Of a DNA stretch of 47,271 bases, positions 1 through 8,533 are shown in pieces. The notes beneath the pieces were generated by a model. It had not been told where the DNA came from and ran no database searches. It saw only the letters and a list, made by a program, of their open reading frames with translations. The stretch is taken from contig JAEKKN010000044.1 in the NCBI GenBank assembly GCA_019510305.1, forward strand, positions 1 through 47,271, in the 5' to 3' direction. Every line of letters starts with the position of its first letter. Within the stretch, counting starts at the first letter, position 1. The DNA comes from Microbacterium sp. GTDB lineage: Bacteria > Actinomycetota > Actinomycetes > Actinomycetales > Microbacteriaceae. The translations under genes were made by a program, and so were the position numbers.

Positions 1-1
1 G

Positions 2-166
2 TACGACGGTGACCAGCTGGGTCAGGGCAAGGAGAACGCGCGATCGTTCCTCCTCAAGAACCCCGACATCGCGCTGGCCATCGAGTCCCAGATCAAGCAG
101 AAGCTCGGCATCGGTGCGCCGGCTGCCGCTCCCGCCGATGAGCTTGCCGAGCGCCGCCCGGCCTGA
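2..166 (+). CDS. recA: RecA recombinase, C-terminal end (partial)
   Basis: This is the last 54 codons of recA; the 5' part lies outside the window. The visible peptide begins [17 protein letters not shown] and continues through [18 protein letters not shown] to a short, poorly conserved acidic/alanine tail ending ERRPA. This matches the C-terminal lobe and tail of actinobacterial RecA, the ATP-dependent strand-exchange and SOS coprotease protein of the cytoplasm. Identity is supported by the recX gene that follows after 81 nt, the standard actinobacterial order. The tandem repeat in the spacer is described separately. The ATPase core cannot be assessed here. Confidence 0.95.
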   Translation, partial: YDGDQLGQGKENARSFLLKNPDIALAIESQIKQKLGIGAPAAAPADELAERRPA

Positions 167-176
167 TGCTTCGGCG

Positions 177-239
177 TCGCTCAGCAACCGTGCTCCGGCA
201 TCGCTCAGCAACCGTGCTTCGACGTCGCTCAGCAACCGG
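177..239. repeat. 24-bp tandem repeat in the recA-recX spacer
   Basis: Two full 24-bp units (177-200 and 201-224) and a 15-bp partial unit (225-239) share the core TCGCTCAGCAACCG. The array fills nearly all of the space between the recA stop and the recX GTG and is not part of either protein. The core resembles the CGCTCAGC-type intergenic elements often seen in Microbacteriaceae, but that resemblance is from memory. It could alter recX translation by changing the mRNA leader. Confidence 0.8.
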
Positions 240-247
240 GGTGAGTC

Positions 248-1069
248 GTGACTGCCGACGATGAGTCGCTTGCCCCTGTCATCCCGCTCTTCGGCGGAGC
301 GCGGAAGAGCCACGGGTCTGATGGTGTGGGGGACGACGCCGCGGGCGTCGTCCCCCGTCCCGCCGAAGAAGCACAGCTCTGGCGCTCCACCTGGTCGTCG
401 ACGACGCTCGGAGACGAGCGGCCCGCAGATGCCGGGACGCCGAGCGAACGGCATCCGGCGCGCGGTGCGGCCGGTCGAGCCGCACCGCGGCTGCGCGCTC
501 TGACATCTCACGAGACGCGCGAGCGCGACGCCGCCCCCGACGGAGGTGTCGACCCTGAGCAGGTCAGAAAGGCCGCGGAAGAGGTCCTCGTCCGACGGCT
601 GCGAACTCGTTCGCTGTCCGTCTCTGAGGCGCGCCTGGTGCTGAGGGGATACGAAGTCGGTGAGCAGAGGCTCGACTCGGCGCAGATCGACGACGTGATC
701 GACGACTTCTGCCGCCGCGGCTACCTCGACGACGCCGTCCTCGCAGGCCACCTCATCACCTCGGGCGTCGAGCGGAAGGGCCAGGGGAGAGTCGCCCTGT
801 CCCGCCTCCTGACGCAGCGGGGCATCCCGCGCGATGTGATCGATGCAGCTCTCGACGATCTTCCGGACGACGACGTCGAACGCGCCCTCGAGTTCGCCAG
901 ATCCAAGATGCGCTCGCTCGCCCGACTCGACCAGGAGACGGCCAAGCGACGGCTCTCGGGTCAGCTTGCTCGTCGCGGATACTCCGGGGGCGTCGTCAGC
1001 TCCGTGGTCCGGACGGTGATGGGCGAGCAGTTCTCCGGCCCACGGCCCTCGGGCGTGAGATTCGAATGA
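248..1069 (+). CDS. recX: Regulatory protein RecX
   Basis: RecX binds RecA filaments and limits RecA ATPase and strand exchange. The conserved RecX region covers about residues 110-265: RKAAEEVLVRRLRTRSLS, then LDSAQIDDVIDDFCRRGYLD, then GRVALSRLLTQRGIPRDVI and RQLARRGYS-like helices at the C-terminus, the usual triple three-helix repeats. Residues 1-100 form a charged, low-complexity extension absent from short RecX proteins, so the product (273 aa) is long for the family. The GTG at 248 is preceded by a purine-rich GGGGTGAG and follows recA on the same strand, so co-transcription is likely. A later start is possible because the N-terminal extension has no recognisable domain. Confidence 0.88.
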   Translation: MTADDESLAPVIPLFGGARKSHGSDGVGDDAAGVVPRPAEEAQLWRSTWSSTTLGDERPADAGTPSERHPARGAAGRAAPRLRALTSHETRERDAAPDGGVDPEQVRKAAEEVLVRRLRTRSLSVSEARLVLRGYEVGEQRLDSAQIDDVIDDFCRRGYLDDAVLAGHLITSGVERKGQGRVALSRLLTQRGIPRDVIDAALDDLPDDDVERALEFARSKMRSLARLDQETAKRRLSGQLARRGYSGGVVSSVVRTVMGEQFSGPRPSGVRFE

Positions 1070-1187
1070 AGTGCGCGATCGGCCCGGCCGCCGACCGGTG
1101 AGGTCATGGCAGCCGGGCCCGTGTCGCGCAGCCGCAGCACATCAGAGTGCTGACGTGCATCGCGAGCGGTATCACGGCTGTCGATCG

Positions 1188-1193
1188 TAGAAT
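1188..1193 (+). promoter_or_regulatory. -10 box for miaB
   Basis: TAGAAT ends 9 nt before the miaB ATG at 1203. This gives a start point within about two bases of the ATG, so a leaderless or nearly leaderless transcript is expected. No convincing -35 box is seen. The same sequence and spacing occur before gltX. Confidence 0.5.
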
Positions 1194-1202
1194 CGAAAGA
1201 TC

Positions 1203-2750
1203 ATGACTATCCCTCGCAGTGAACCGACGATCATCGACGCGTCGTCGGCAGCAGTAGACAGCGACGGGCGGCAGCGCTCGTACGAAGTGCGCACGTTCGG
1301 GTGCCAGATGAACGTTCACGACTCGGAGCGTCTCTCCGGTTCGCTGGAGAGCGCGGGCTACGTGCGGGCGGCAGCCGGTGACGAGCCTGACGTCGTCATC
1401 ATCAACACCTGCGCGGTGCGCGACAACGCGGCTGGGAAACTCTACGGAACGCTGGGTCAGCTCGCCTCGGTCAAGCGTCGCAAAGACGGCATGCAGATCG
1501 CCGTCGGCGGGTGCCTCGCACAGATGGACAAGCAAGCTGTGCTCGACAAAGCCCCCTGGGTCGACGTCGTCTTCGGAACGCACAACATGGGCTCTCTCCC
1601 TGGACTTCTCGAGCGTGCGCGTCACAACGGCGAGGCCGAGCTCGAGATACTCGAGTCCCTGGAGATCTTCCCGTCGACGTTGCCCACCAAGCGCGACTCC
1701 GCGCACAGCGGCTGGGTGTCGATCTCAGTCGGCTGCAACAACACGTGCACCTTCTGCATCGTGCCGCATCTGCGGGGCAAGGAGAAAGACCGCCGACCCG
1801 GAGACATCCTCAACGAGATCCGCCTGCTCGTCGAAGACGGCGCGATCGAGGTCACGCTGCTCGGGCAGAATGTGAACTCCTACGGCGTCGAGTTCGGTGA
1901 CCGTCAGGCATTCGGCAAGCTCTTGCGTGCCGCCGGCGAGATCGAAGGCCTCGAGCGCATCCGCTTCACGAGTCCGCATCCGGCCGCCTTCACCGATGAC
2001 GTGATCGACGCGATGGCCGAGACTCCGAGCGTCATGCCTCAGTTGCACATGCCGCTGCAATCGGGCAGCGACCGCATCCTCAAGGCGATGCGGCGCTCGT
2101 ACCGGAGCGAGCGCTTCCTCGGCATCATCGAGCGCGTGCGCGAGCGCATCCCGCACGCGGCGATCACGACCGACATCATCGTCGGGTTCCCCGGCGAGAC
2201 CGACGAGGACTTCGAAGACACCATGCGGGTCGTCGAGCAGTCGCGGTTCTCCGGAGCCTTCACATTCCAGTACTCGATCCGCGAGGGCACCCCCGCCGCG
2301 ACGATGGAGAACCAGGTGCCCAAAGAGGTGGTCCAGGAGCGTTACAACCGCCTGATCGCCCTGCAGGAGCTAATCTCGCTCGAGGAGAACCAGAAGCAGG
2401 TCGGCCGTGAGGTCGAGCTGTTGGTGTCTGTCGGTGAGGGGAAGAAGGATGCGGAGACCCATCGCCTGACCGGACGCGCACAGGACAACCGTCTCGTGCA
2501 TTTCGAGGTGACGCCCGGATCCGAGATCCCTCGCCCAGGCGATGCCGTGACCGTGACGATCACCCATGCGGCCCCGTTCCACCTGCTCGCCGACGACCCG
2601 ACTGCCCAGCCGCTGCGCATCCGTCGCACCCGCGGCGGAGAGGCCTGGGATCGGGCGCAGTCCGAGTCGTGCGCGGTGCCCTCTGCGGTATCCGACGGCG
2701 CTCCTCGCGCGGTCTCGCTCGGTCTGCCGACTCTGCGCGTGGGCGTGTGA
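1203..2750 (+). CDS. miaB: tRNA-2-methylthio-N6-dimethylallyladenosine synthase MiaB
   Basis: MiaB is a radical SAM methylthiotransferase that adds the 2-methylthio group to i6A37 of tRNAs reading UNN codons. The N-terminal UPF0004 domain has its three cluster cysteines at C34 (TFGCQMN), C70 ([10 protein letters not shown]) and C104 (VGGCLAQ). The radical SAM motif GCNNTCTFC supplies C178, C182 and C185, and a TRAM-like domain follows at about 395-460. The last 50 residues are a variable tail. The ATG at 1203 is supported by the -10 box just upstream. Its substrate is made by MiaA, encoded immediately downstream but broken in this sequence, so MiaB may have little to act on if that lesion is real. 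Confidence 0.96.
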   Translation: MTIPRSEPTIIDASSAAVDSDGRQRSYEVRTFGCQMNVHDSERLSGSLESAGYVRAAAGDEPDVVIINTCAVRDNAAGKLYGTLGQLASVKRRKDGMQIAVGGCLAQMDKQAVLDKAPWVDVVFGTHNMGSLPGLLERARHNGEAELEILESLEIFPSTLPTKRDSAHSGWVSISVGCNNTCTFCIVPHLRGKEKDRRPGDILNEIRLLVEDGAIEVTLLGQNVNSYGVEFGDRQAFGKLLRAAGEIEGLERIRFTSPHPAAFTDDVIDAMAETPSVMPQLHMPLQSGSDRILKAMRRSYRSERFLGIIERVRERIPHAAITTDIIVGFPGETDEDFEDTMRVVEQSRFSGAFTFQYSIREGTPAATMENQVPKEVVQERYNRLIALQELISLEENQKQVGREVELLVSVGEGKKDAETHRLTGRAQDNRLVHFEVTPGSEIPRPGDAVTVTITHAAPFHLLADDPTAQPLRIRRTRGGEAWDRAQSESCAVPSAVSDGAPRAVSLGLPTLRVGV

Positions 2751-2856
2751 ACCTGCAGCGTCAGCGAGAGCGCGCCCTGTCGGCGGCACCCCGTGATGCA
2801 GGCATCGCCGAGGCAATGCCGCGACCTGAGACCGGATCCCCAGAGCGAGACGTTCG

Positions 2857-3721
2857 ATGACCCAGAGGCTCTGGGCGGTCGTCGGGGCGACAGGCACCGG
2901 CAAGAGCGACCTCGCGCTCGACCTTGCTGAGAGGCTCCACGCGCGAGGAAACCCTGCGGAGATCGTCAACGCCGACGCCATGCAGCGAGCGCCGAGGCAT
3001 CCCGCACCATCTGCTCGACGTCCGTGACGTCACCGATGAGGCAGCGGTCGCCTGGTATCAGCCGCTCGCGCGAGCCGCGATCGCGGACATCCACGCGCGC
3101 GGGGGAGACGCCATCCTGGTCGGGGGCTCCGGCCTCTACGTCTCGAGCGTCGTGTTCGACTTCCGCTTCCCTCCGCGCGACCCCGCTGTTCGGGCGCGAC
3201 TCGAACGCGAGCTCGATGAACGCGGCGCCGGCGTCCTCCTCGAGCGTCTGCGATCCGCAGACCCGGCGACGGCTGAGCGCATCGATCCGCACAACGGACG
3301 CAGGATCGTGCGTGCGCTCGAAGTCCTCGAGCAGGGGAGCGTGACGCACCAGGCTTCGCTGCCATCGGCGCCGGCGCTCTGGCATCCGTCCACGCATCTG
3401 ATCGGCCTGCACGTCGAGCGGGCTGATCTCGTGCAGCGACTCGATGCGCGAGTGGAGCGCATGTGGGCCGACGGTCTCGCCGACGAGGTCGCGCGTCTTC
3501 GGGAAGTCGGCTTGGAACGCGGCGCGACCGCGAGCCGCGCGATCGGCTACGCGCAGGCGCTCGCCCGGCTCGACGGCCGTCTCTCACAGGCGGAGGCCAT
3601 CGCCGAAACGCAGGCCCTCACACGGCGCTACGCGCGTCGACAGGTGTCCTGGTTCAAGCGCTACCCCGGGCTGGAATGGCGCTCACCCATGTCGGATGCC
3701 GGTGCCATCATCGACCTATGA
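2857..3721 (+). pseudogene. miaA: tRNA dimethylallyltransferase MiaA, frameshifted by internal deletion
   Basis: MiaA transfers a dimethylallyl group to A37 of tRNA. The reading frame opens at ATG 2857 with the P-loop [18 protein letters not shown] and reaches EIVNADAMQ at about 2992. The family then expects a stretch like LYRGMDIGTAK before [12 protein letters not shown]. Here that stretch is absent, and [12 protein letters not shown] resumes in the next frame from about 2990. The first frame ends at TGA 3025-3027 (56 aa). From ERRGIPHH to the stop at 3721 the second frame is intact and typical, including [19 protein letters not shown] and the C-terminal [14 protein letters not shown]. About 44 nt are missing. 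The loss removes conserved residues, so frameshifting alone could not restore a normal enzyme. Either a real null allele or a sequence deletion error. Confidence 0.85.
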
Positions 3722-4245
3722 CGACCCACTACTACACGGCCACCAGCCTCGACGGCTTCATCGCGACGAGCGACCACTCACTCGACTGGCTGCTGAAGCA
3801 GGACATCGATATGGACGGTCCGATGGCGTATCCGGGGTTCGTCGAATCCATCGGCGCCCTCGCCATGGGCTCATCGACCTACGAGTGGGTCATGCGGGCC
3901 GAGCAGGGGAACTGGGGCTACGAGCAGCCGACCTGGGTGTTCACTCACCGAGACCTCGAGCCTCCCGCCATCGGTGAGGTCCGTTTCACTCAGGCCGACG
4001 TGCGTGAGGTGCACGCGCGAATGATGGACGCGGCCGGCAGCAAGGATCTGTGGATCGTCGGCGGCGGCGATCTGGCTGGACAGTTCGCGGATGCCGGTCT
4101 GCTCGATGAGGTGTGGCTGCAGTACGCTCCCGTGACACTCGGGTCCGGAGCTCCGGTGCTGCCGCGGCCACTCGATCTCGAGCTGATCGAGGTGGCGCGC
4201 AATCGGGCCTTCCTCTGCGGGCGCTATCGGGTGCGGAAAGACTGA
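3718..4245 (+). CDS. Dihydrofolate reductase-family protein (RibD C-terminal domain)
   Basis: This 175-aa protein is a stand-alone RibD_C/DHFR-fold protein. It opens with [22 protein letters not shown], the usual first strand and substrate loop, and contains the nucleotide-binding segment [22 protein letters not shown] near residue 115. Such proteins bind NADPH, but the substrate of this subgroup is not known. The ATG at 3718 overlaps the miaA stop by 4 nt (ATGA), implying translational coupling with miaA. There is no sign of the deaminase domain of full RibD, so a role in riboflavin synthesis is unlikely. Confidence 0.8.
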   Translation: MTTHYYTATSLDGFIATSDHSLDWLLKQDIDMDGPMAYPGFVESIGALAMGSSTYEWVMRAEQGNWGYEQPTWVFTHRDLEPPAIGEVRFTQADVREVHARMMDAAGSKDLWIVGGGDLAGQFADAGLLDEVWLQYAPVTLGSGAPVLPRPLDLELIEVARNRAFLCGRYRVRKD

Positions 4246-4255
4246 CGGCCGCCCG

Positions 4256-4261
4256 TAGGCT
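4256..4261 (+). promoter_or_regulatory. -10 box of leaderless GNAT gene
   Basis: TAGGCT ends 7 nt before ATG 4269, the spacing that places the transcription start on the A of the start codon. No Shine-Dalgarno sequence fits between. This supports ATG 4269 over in-frame codons further upstream. Confidence 0.5.
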
Positions 4262-4268
4262 CGTACTC

Positions 4269-4706
4269 ATGAGCTGGCATGTGAGAAGCTTTCGACGCGA
4301 TGACATCGAGGCGGTTGTCGCCCTCTGGACTGAGGCCGGTCTCACCCGCCCGTGGAACGATCCACGACTCGATATCGAGAGGAAGCTCGGTGTGCAGCCG
4401 GAGCTGTTTCTCGTCGCCACAGAGACAGAGACAGAGACAGACGCCATCGTCGGCAGCGTCATGGCAGGATACGACGGCCACCGCGGTTGGCTGTACTACC
4501 TCGCTGCCGCCGAATCGCACCGCGGCCGCGGTGTCGCTCGTGCTCTCGTTCACGAGGCCGAGAAGCGGCTCCTCGCTATGGGCTGCCCGAAGGTGCAGCT
4601 GATGGTGCGCGAAGGGAACGAGGGCGTTCTCGGGTTCTATGACGGTCTCGGGTACGAGCGTTTCTCCGTTCGGAACACGGGGAAGAGACTCATCGCCGAC
4701 GCGTAG
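4269..4706 (+). CDS. GNAT family N-acetyltransferase (YpeA-like)
   Basis: This is a 145-aa single-domain Gcn5-related acetyltransferase. The fold is recognisable from the N-terminal VRSFRRDDIEAVVALW, the central strand GWLYYLAAAESHRGRG and the acetyl-CoA pyrophosphate loop RGRGVARALVHEAEKRL. The C-terminal NEGVLGFYDGLGYE completes the fold. It resembles the YpeA subgroup, whose substrate is unclear. A hexanucleotide repeat at 4419-4442 encodes an acidic TETETETD loop between strands. The gene has its own leaderless promoter and is followed by dapF on the same strand. Confidence 0.85.
   Translation: MSWHVRSFRRDDIEAVVALWTEAGLTRPWNDPRLDIERKLGVQPELFLVATETETETDAIVGSVMAGYDGHRGWLYYLAAAESHRGRGVARALVHEAEKRLLAMGCPKVQLMVREGNEGVLGFYDGLGYERFSVRNTGKRLIADA
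4419..4442 (+). repeat. ACAGAG hexanucleotide repeat inside the GNAT gene
   Basis: Three ACAGAG units are followed by one ACAGAC unit. They encode alternating Thr-Glu/Asp. Because six is a multiple of three, copy-number change would lengthen or shorten a loop without shifting the frame. Confidence 0.85.
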
Positions 4707-4717
4707 TCGCGCCTGAA

Positions 4718-4723
4718 TAGACT
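4718..4723 (+). promoter_or_regulatory. -10 box of leaderless dapF
   Basis: TAGACT ends 6 nt before ATG 4730, consistent with a leaderless dapF transcript. No ribosome binding site lies in the gap. The -35 region is weak. Confidence 0.5.
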
Positions 4724-4729
4724 GGCCTC

Positions 4730-5602
4730 ATGGTCGCATTCACCAAGGGGCACGGCACGGGCAACGACTTCGTCATCATCGCCGACCCCGACGGCTCTCT
4801 CGATCTGAACGCCGAGCAGGTCGCTGCGCTCTGCGATCGCCACTTCGGCGTCGGCGGCGACGGCGTCCTGAGGGTCGTCCGCTCCGCGGCGATCGCCGAC
4901 GGTGCGGCGGCACTCGCGGAGGAGCCCGCGGCGGAGTGGTTCATGGACTACCGAAACGCCGACGGGTCGATTGCGGAGATGTGCGGCAACGGCATTCGAG
5001 TCTTCGCGCACTATCTCGTGAGGTCCGGGCTCGCCACGATCGAACCGGGTTCGACGCTGCCGCTCGGAACCCGTGCGGGCGTGCGAGACGTCACCCGCAG
5101 CGAGACGGGCTATCAGGTCGACCTGGGACTGTGGAAGCTGTCGGGCGACGATCCGCTCGTCACCGCGGGCGGGCTGGCGGTGACCCGACCCGGTCTCGGC
5201 ATCGACGTGGGCAACCCTCATGTCGTCGTGGCACTGGCGTCCGACGCCGAGCTGGCGTCCCTCGAACTGCACCGCACTCCGGACCTCGAGCCCGCGCTGC
5301 CCGCCGGCGCGAACATCGAGTTCGTGGTTCCCGGAGAGCCCCTGGTGCGAGACGGCATAGGTCACGTGAAGATGCGCGTGTCGGAGCGCGGCGTGGGCGA
5401 GACACTCAGCTGCGGCACGGGAGTCGCCGCCACCGCCCTGGCGGTTCGCTACTGGGCGGGGGAGAAGGCGCCGAACAACTGGCGCGTCGAAGTCCCTGGC
5501 GGCACGCTCGGCGTGCGCATGTTCCCCGCGGAAGACGGCGAGCACGTCGCGCTGTCTGGCCCGGCGACCCTGGTCTTCCACGGCGAGGTCGAACTGGCCT
5601 GA
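4730..5602 (+). CDS. dapF: Diaminopimelate epimerase
   Basis: DapF converts LL- to meso-diaminopimelate, the last step before lysine and peptidoglycan precursor synthesis, in the cytoplasm. All landmarks are present: the N-terminal [19 protein letters not shown], the first catalytic cysteine in [20 protein letters not shown] (about residue 85), GNPHVVV, and the second catalytic cysteine in [18 protein letters not shown] (about residue 226). The length (290 aa) is normal. The start is fixed by the leaderless promoter and by [11 protein letters not shown] following directly. A HAD phosphatase starts 4 nt after the stop, so the two are probably co-transcribed. Confidence 0.97.
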   Translation: MVAFTKGHGTGNDFVIIADPDGSLDLNAEQVAALCDRHFGVGGDGVLRVVRSAAIADGAAALAEEPAAEWFMDYRNADGSIAEMCGNGIRVFAHYLVRSGLATIEPGSTLPLGTRAGVRDVTRSETGYQVDLGLWKLSGDDPLVTAGGLAVTRPGLGIDVGNPHVVVALASDAELASLELHRTPDLEPALPAGANIEFVVPGEPLVRDGIGHVKMRVSERGVGETLSCGTGVAATALAVRYWAGEKAPNNWRVEVPGGTLGVRMFPAEDGEHVALSGPATLVFHGEVELA

Positions 5603-5606
5603 TCCG

Positions 5607-6266
5607 GTGTCCGCCCCGTTCGAACTGGTGATCTTCGACTGCGACGGTGTTCTCGTCGACAGCGAGAGGCTCTCTGTCGAGATCGATCGTGAGGTCCTCG
5701 CGACCCTGGGCTGGAAGCTCACGCCTGAAGAGATCGTCCACCGGTTCGTCGGGCGTTCGACCGACCACTTCCGGGCGGAGATCGAGGAGCACCTGGGGTG
5801 CGCGCTGCCGGACGACTGGGAATCGCCCTTTCAGCCTCTCTATGTGGAGGCCTTCGAACGCGAACTCGACGCGGTGGACGGTGTCGAGAGCGCTCTCGAT
5901 GCGATCTCCGTGCCTACGTGCGTCGCCTCGAGTGGACCTCACGAGAAGATCCGGCGCTCACTCGAGTTGACCGGACTGCTCTCACGATTCGATGGCCGCA
6001 TCTTCAGCGCGGACGACGTCGTCGAGGGCAAACCCGCACCCGACCTGTTCCTGCACGCCGCTGCTCGAATGGGCGTCGCACCGTCTCGATGCGCCGTGGT
6101 CGAGGACAGCCGGTTCGGTGTGCAAGCCGCCCGGGCCGCGGGAATGCGGTCCTACGGATACGCAGGCGGATTGACTCCGGCGGAATGGCTGGCGGGGGAG
6201 GACACCGAGGTGTTCAGCGACATGGCGGAGTTGCCCGCTCTGCTCGGTATGGCAGCCGCGGGATGA
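5607..6266 (+). CDS. HAD-superfamily hydrolase (beta-phosphoglucomutase-like phosphatase)
   Basis: This is a 219-aa haloacid dehalogenase phosphatase. Motif I is FDCDGVLVDSE with the two catalytic aspartates at residues 10 and 12. A helical cap domain follows at about 20-85. Motif II is CVASSGPHEKIRRSL, the lysine motif is EGKPAPDLF, and the acidic motif is CAVVEDSRFGV. The order is that of the subclass I phosphatases acting on small phosphorylated metabolites; the exact substrate cannot be read from the sequence. The GTG start at 5607 is placed 4 nt after dapF. Confidence 0.87.
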   Translation: MSAPFELVIFDCDGVLVDSERLSVEIDREVLATLGWKLTPEEIVHRFVGRSTDHFRAEIEEHLGCALPDDWESPFQPLYVEAFERELDAVDGVESALDAISVPTCVASSGPHEKIRRSLELTGLLSRFDGRIFSADDVVEGKPAPDLFLHAAARMGVAPSRCAVVEDSRFGVQAARAAGMRSYGYAGGLTPAEWLAGEDTEVFSDMAELPALLGMAAAG

Positions 6267-6284
6267 GCCGCGCGCTCGCATTGC

Positions 6285-6926
6285 TCAACCGATGATGATC
6301 GGTTCGGTCGGAGGTGTGCCGTGACGACGGACCTTCAGCACTCGGTAGCCCTTGCCGGTCGTCGTGCGGAACACGCTGTAGCCGGGGTGGAAGGTCGCCG
6401 CGATCCAGCGCTGCAGCGAATCCGCGCCGAGATTGCGCTGCACGACGAGCCACGCGTCGCTGCGCTCGTCGAGACGAGGGATCCAGCGCTCCAGGAGTCC
6501 GTGGAGCTCGTTCTTGCCCACACGGATCGGTGGATTGGAGCGGATGGTCCGGAACGTGACGTCAGCGGGAACATCTTCGGGGAGTGAAGCGTTGACATTG
6601 GTGAGCCCGAGAGATGCCGCGTTGCGGCGCACCAGATCGAGGGCGCGCTCATTGACATCGACAGCCCATACGGTCGCGTGCGGCGCCGCCAAGGCCATCG
6701 ACAGCGTGATCGGACCCCATCCGCTTCCGAGGTCGAGGAGATTGCCACCGGGAGGAACAGGTGGCATGTTGGCGAGAAGCACTGCAGTGCCGGCATCCAA
6801 CCGATCCGGGCTGAAGACGCCGCCAGCGGTGGTGACGTCGAGCTCACGGCCTGCGAGCGACACACGGATCGTACGCAGGTTCTCGGGGCTTGCCGGGGCC
6901 GCAGTGAAGTAGTGGTCGGACCCCAT
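6285..6926 (-). CDS. RsmC-like class I SAM-dependent methyltransferase
   Basis: This 213-aa protein has the RsmC/RlmG type MTS fold. Motif I is NLLDLGSGWGPITLSMAL, the acidic motif after strand 2 is WAVDVNERALDLV, and the catalytic NPPI (RSNPPIRVGKNE) is the hallmark of nucleic-acid base N-methyltransferases. It is shorter than E. coli RsmC and lacks the N-terminal pseudo-domain, as is common in actinobacteria. It probably methylates a guanine N2 in rRNA, but the site is unknown. The ATG at 6926 is chosen because a TACGCT -10 box lies 6 nt upstream and the sequence further upstream has no homology. It is divergent from hflX. Confidence 0.85.
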   Translation of the reverse strand: MGSDHYFTAAPASPENLRTIRVSLAGRELDVTTAGGVFSPDRLDAGTAVLLANMPPVPPGGNLLDLGSGWGPITLSMALAAPHATVWAVDVNERALDLVRRNAASLGLTNVNASLPEDVPADVTFRTIRSNPPIRVGKNELHGLLERWIPRLDERSDAWLVVQRNLGADSLQRWIAATFHPGYSVFRTTTGKGYRVLKVRRHGTPPTEPIIIG

Positions 6927-6932
6927 ACCGTG

Positions 6933-6938
6933 AGCGTA
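6933..6938 (-). promoter_or_regulatory. -10 box of leaderless methyltransferase gene
   Basis: On the minus strand TACGCT ends 6 nt before the ATG. A TTAACC -35-like box lies 17 nt upstream of it. This is one of the better complete promoters in the window, within the divergent spacer shared with hflX. Confidence 0.55.
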
Positions 6939-6993
6939 CCGGACAGCGCGGGTAAGGTTAAGACTCCGCGCAAAAGCCAGAGACAAGGACCGG

Positions 6994-8505
6994 ATGACGG
7001 ACACCACTAACCACTCGACCGACGACGAAGCAGTCGAACGCGTTCTCGCGAACGCGGACAAGCGCACGGAAGCGCGCGTCTTCGGGGCAGCACAGGCGCT
7101 GCAGGATGCCGCCACCGCAGGATACGGCTCGGGAGACGGCGACCAGTGGGACCTCGCCGACCGGCACGCGCTACGTCGCGTGCAGGGACTGTCGACCGAG
7201 CTCGAAGACGTCACCGAAGTCGAGTACCGGCAGCTGCGGCTGGAGAACGTCGTCCTCGTGGGCGTGTATCCGCAGGGCGCTCAGGAGGATGCTGAGAACT
7301 CCTTGCGTGAGCTCGCCGCCCTCGCCGAGACGGCGGGCGCCGTCGTGCTCGACGGCGTGCTTCAGCGACGCCCGCATCCGGACGCGGCGACCTACATCGG
7401 GCGAGGTAAGGCGCAGGAGCTCAAGGACATCGTCGCTGCCACCGGCGCCGACACCGTGATCGCCGATACCGAGCTCGCACCCAGCCAGCGCCGCGCGCTG
7501 GAAGACGTCGTCAAGGTGAAGGTGATCGATCGCACCACCGTCATCCTCGACATCTTCAGCCAGCATGCGAAGAGCCGTGAGGGCAAGGCCCAGGTCGAGC
7601 TCGCGCAGCTCGAGTACCTGCTGCCGCGCCTGCGCGGCTGGGGAGAGTCGATGAGCCGCCAGGCCGGTGGCCAGGTCGGAGCCGGCGGTGCCGGCATGGG
7701 CTCACGTGGTCCCGGTGAGACCAAGATCGAGCTCGACCGTCGACGCATCCGCACGAAGATGGCGCTCCTGCGCAAGCAGATCCGAGACTTCGCGCCCGGC
7801 CGTGAGGCGAAGCGTGCTGAGCGCAAGCGCAACACGATCCCTTCGGTGGCGATCGCCGGGTACACGAACGCGGGCAAGTCGAGCCTGCTCAACGCGCTCA
7901 CGAGCGCAGGCGTGCTCGTCGAGAACGCCCTCTTCGCGACTCTCGATGCCACAGTGCGCCGCTCGGAGACCAGTGACGGTCGCGTGTACACGCTGACCGA
8001 CACGGTCGGTTTCGTGCGCAACCTTCCGCATCAGCTCGTCGAGGCCTTCCGCTCGACCCTCGAAGAGGTCGGCGACGCCGACGTCGTGCTGCATGTCGTC
8101 GACGGATCGCACCCCGATCCGGCCGGCCAGCTGCAGACCGTGCGTGACGTGATGGGTGACGTGGGCGTACGCGACATGCCGGAGATCGTCGTCTTCAACA
8201 AGGCCGACCTCATCGCCGACGACGAGCGCCTGGTCCTGAGGGGACTCGAACCCAGGGCGCACTTCGTGTCGTCCCGCTCCGGCGAGGGCATCGACGAGTT
8301 GCGGGGAGCCATCGAAGCCGCGCTGCCGACGCCCGCGATCGAGGTGAACGCGGTGATCCCCTACGAGCGCGGTGATCTCGTCGCAGCCATCCACGAAACC
8401 GGGATGCTGCTGTCAGTCGAGCACCGTGAGGCGGGCACCGCCGTGCACGCGCGCGTCTCGGAACGGCTCGCCGCAGAGCTCGCGGAGTTCTCGGCGACGG
8501 ACTGA
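6994..8505 (+). CDS. hflX: GTPase HflX
   Basis: HflX is a ribosome-associated GTPase that splits stalled or stress-inactivated 70S ribosomes. The N-terminal HflX domain contains PDAATYIGRGKAQEL and TELAPSQRRALE. The glycine-rich linker (GGQVGAGGAGMGSRGPGE) and RRRIRTKMALLRKQI coiled coil lead into the G domain: G1 GYTNAGKSSLLNAL, G2 with LFATLDATVR, G3 DTVGF, G4 NKAD and G5 VSSRSGEG. The length of 503 aa includes an N-terminal acidic extension usual in actinobacteria. AAGGA before the ATG serves as the ribosome binding site, so this gene has a leader. Confidence 0.96.
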   Translation: MTDTTNHSTDDEAVERVLANADKRTEARVFGAAQALQDAATAGYGSGDGDQWDLADRHALRRVQGLSTELEDVTEVEYRQLRLENVVLVGVYPQGAQEDAENSLRELAALAETAGAVVLDGVLQRRPHPDAATYIGRGKAQELKDIVAATGADTVIADTELAPSQRRALEDVVKVKVIDRTTVILDIFSQHAKSREGKAQVELAQLEYLLPRLRGWGESMSRQAGGQVGAGGAGMGSRGPGETKIELDRRRIRTKMALLRKQIRDFAPGREAKRAERKRNTIPSVAIAGYTNAGKSSLLNALTSAGVLVENALFATLDATVRRSETSDGRVYTLTDTVGFVRNLPHQLVEAFRSTLEEVGDADVVLHVVDGSHPDPAGQLQTVRDVMGDVGVRDMPEIVVFNKADLIADDERLVLRGLEPRAHFVSSRSGEGIDELRGAIEAALPTPAIEVNAVIPYERGDLVAAIHETGMLLSVEHREAGTAVHARVSERLAAELAEFSATD

Positions 8506-8533
8506 CCGGGGCTGAACCGCCGGGCAGGGCGCT

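Noticed and set aside
177..239. CRISPR-like array near recX
   Set aside because: Units are direct tandem repeats without unique spacers, and there are no cas genes.
2980..3030. Programmed frameshift in miaA
   Set aside because: About 15 conserved residues are missing as well as the frame being shifted, and no slippery sequence is seen. A frameshift alone could not make a normal enzyme.
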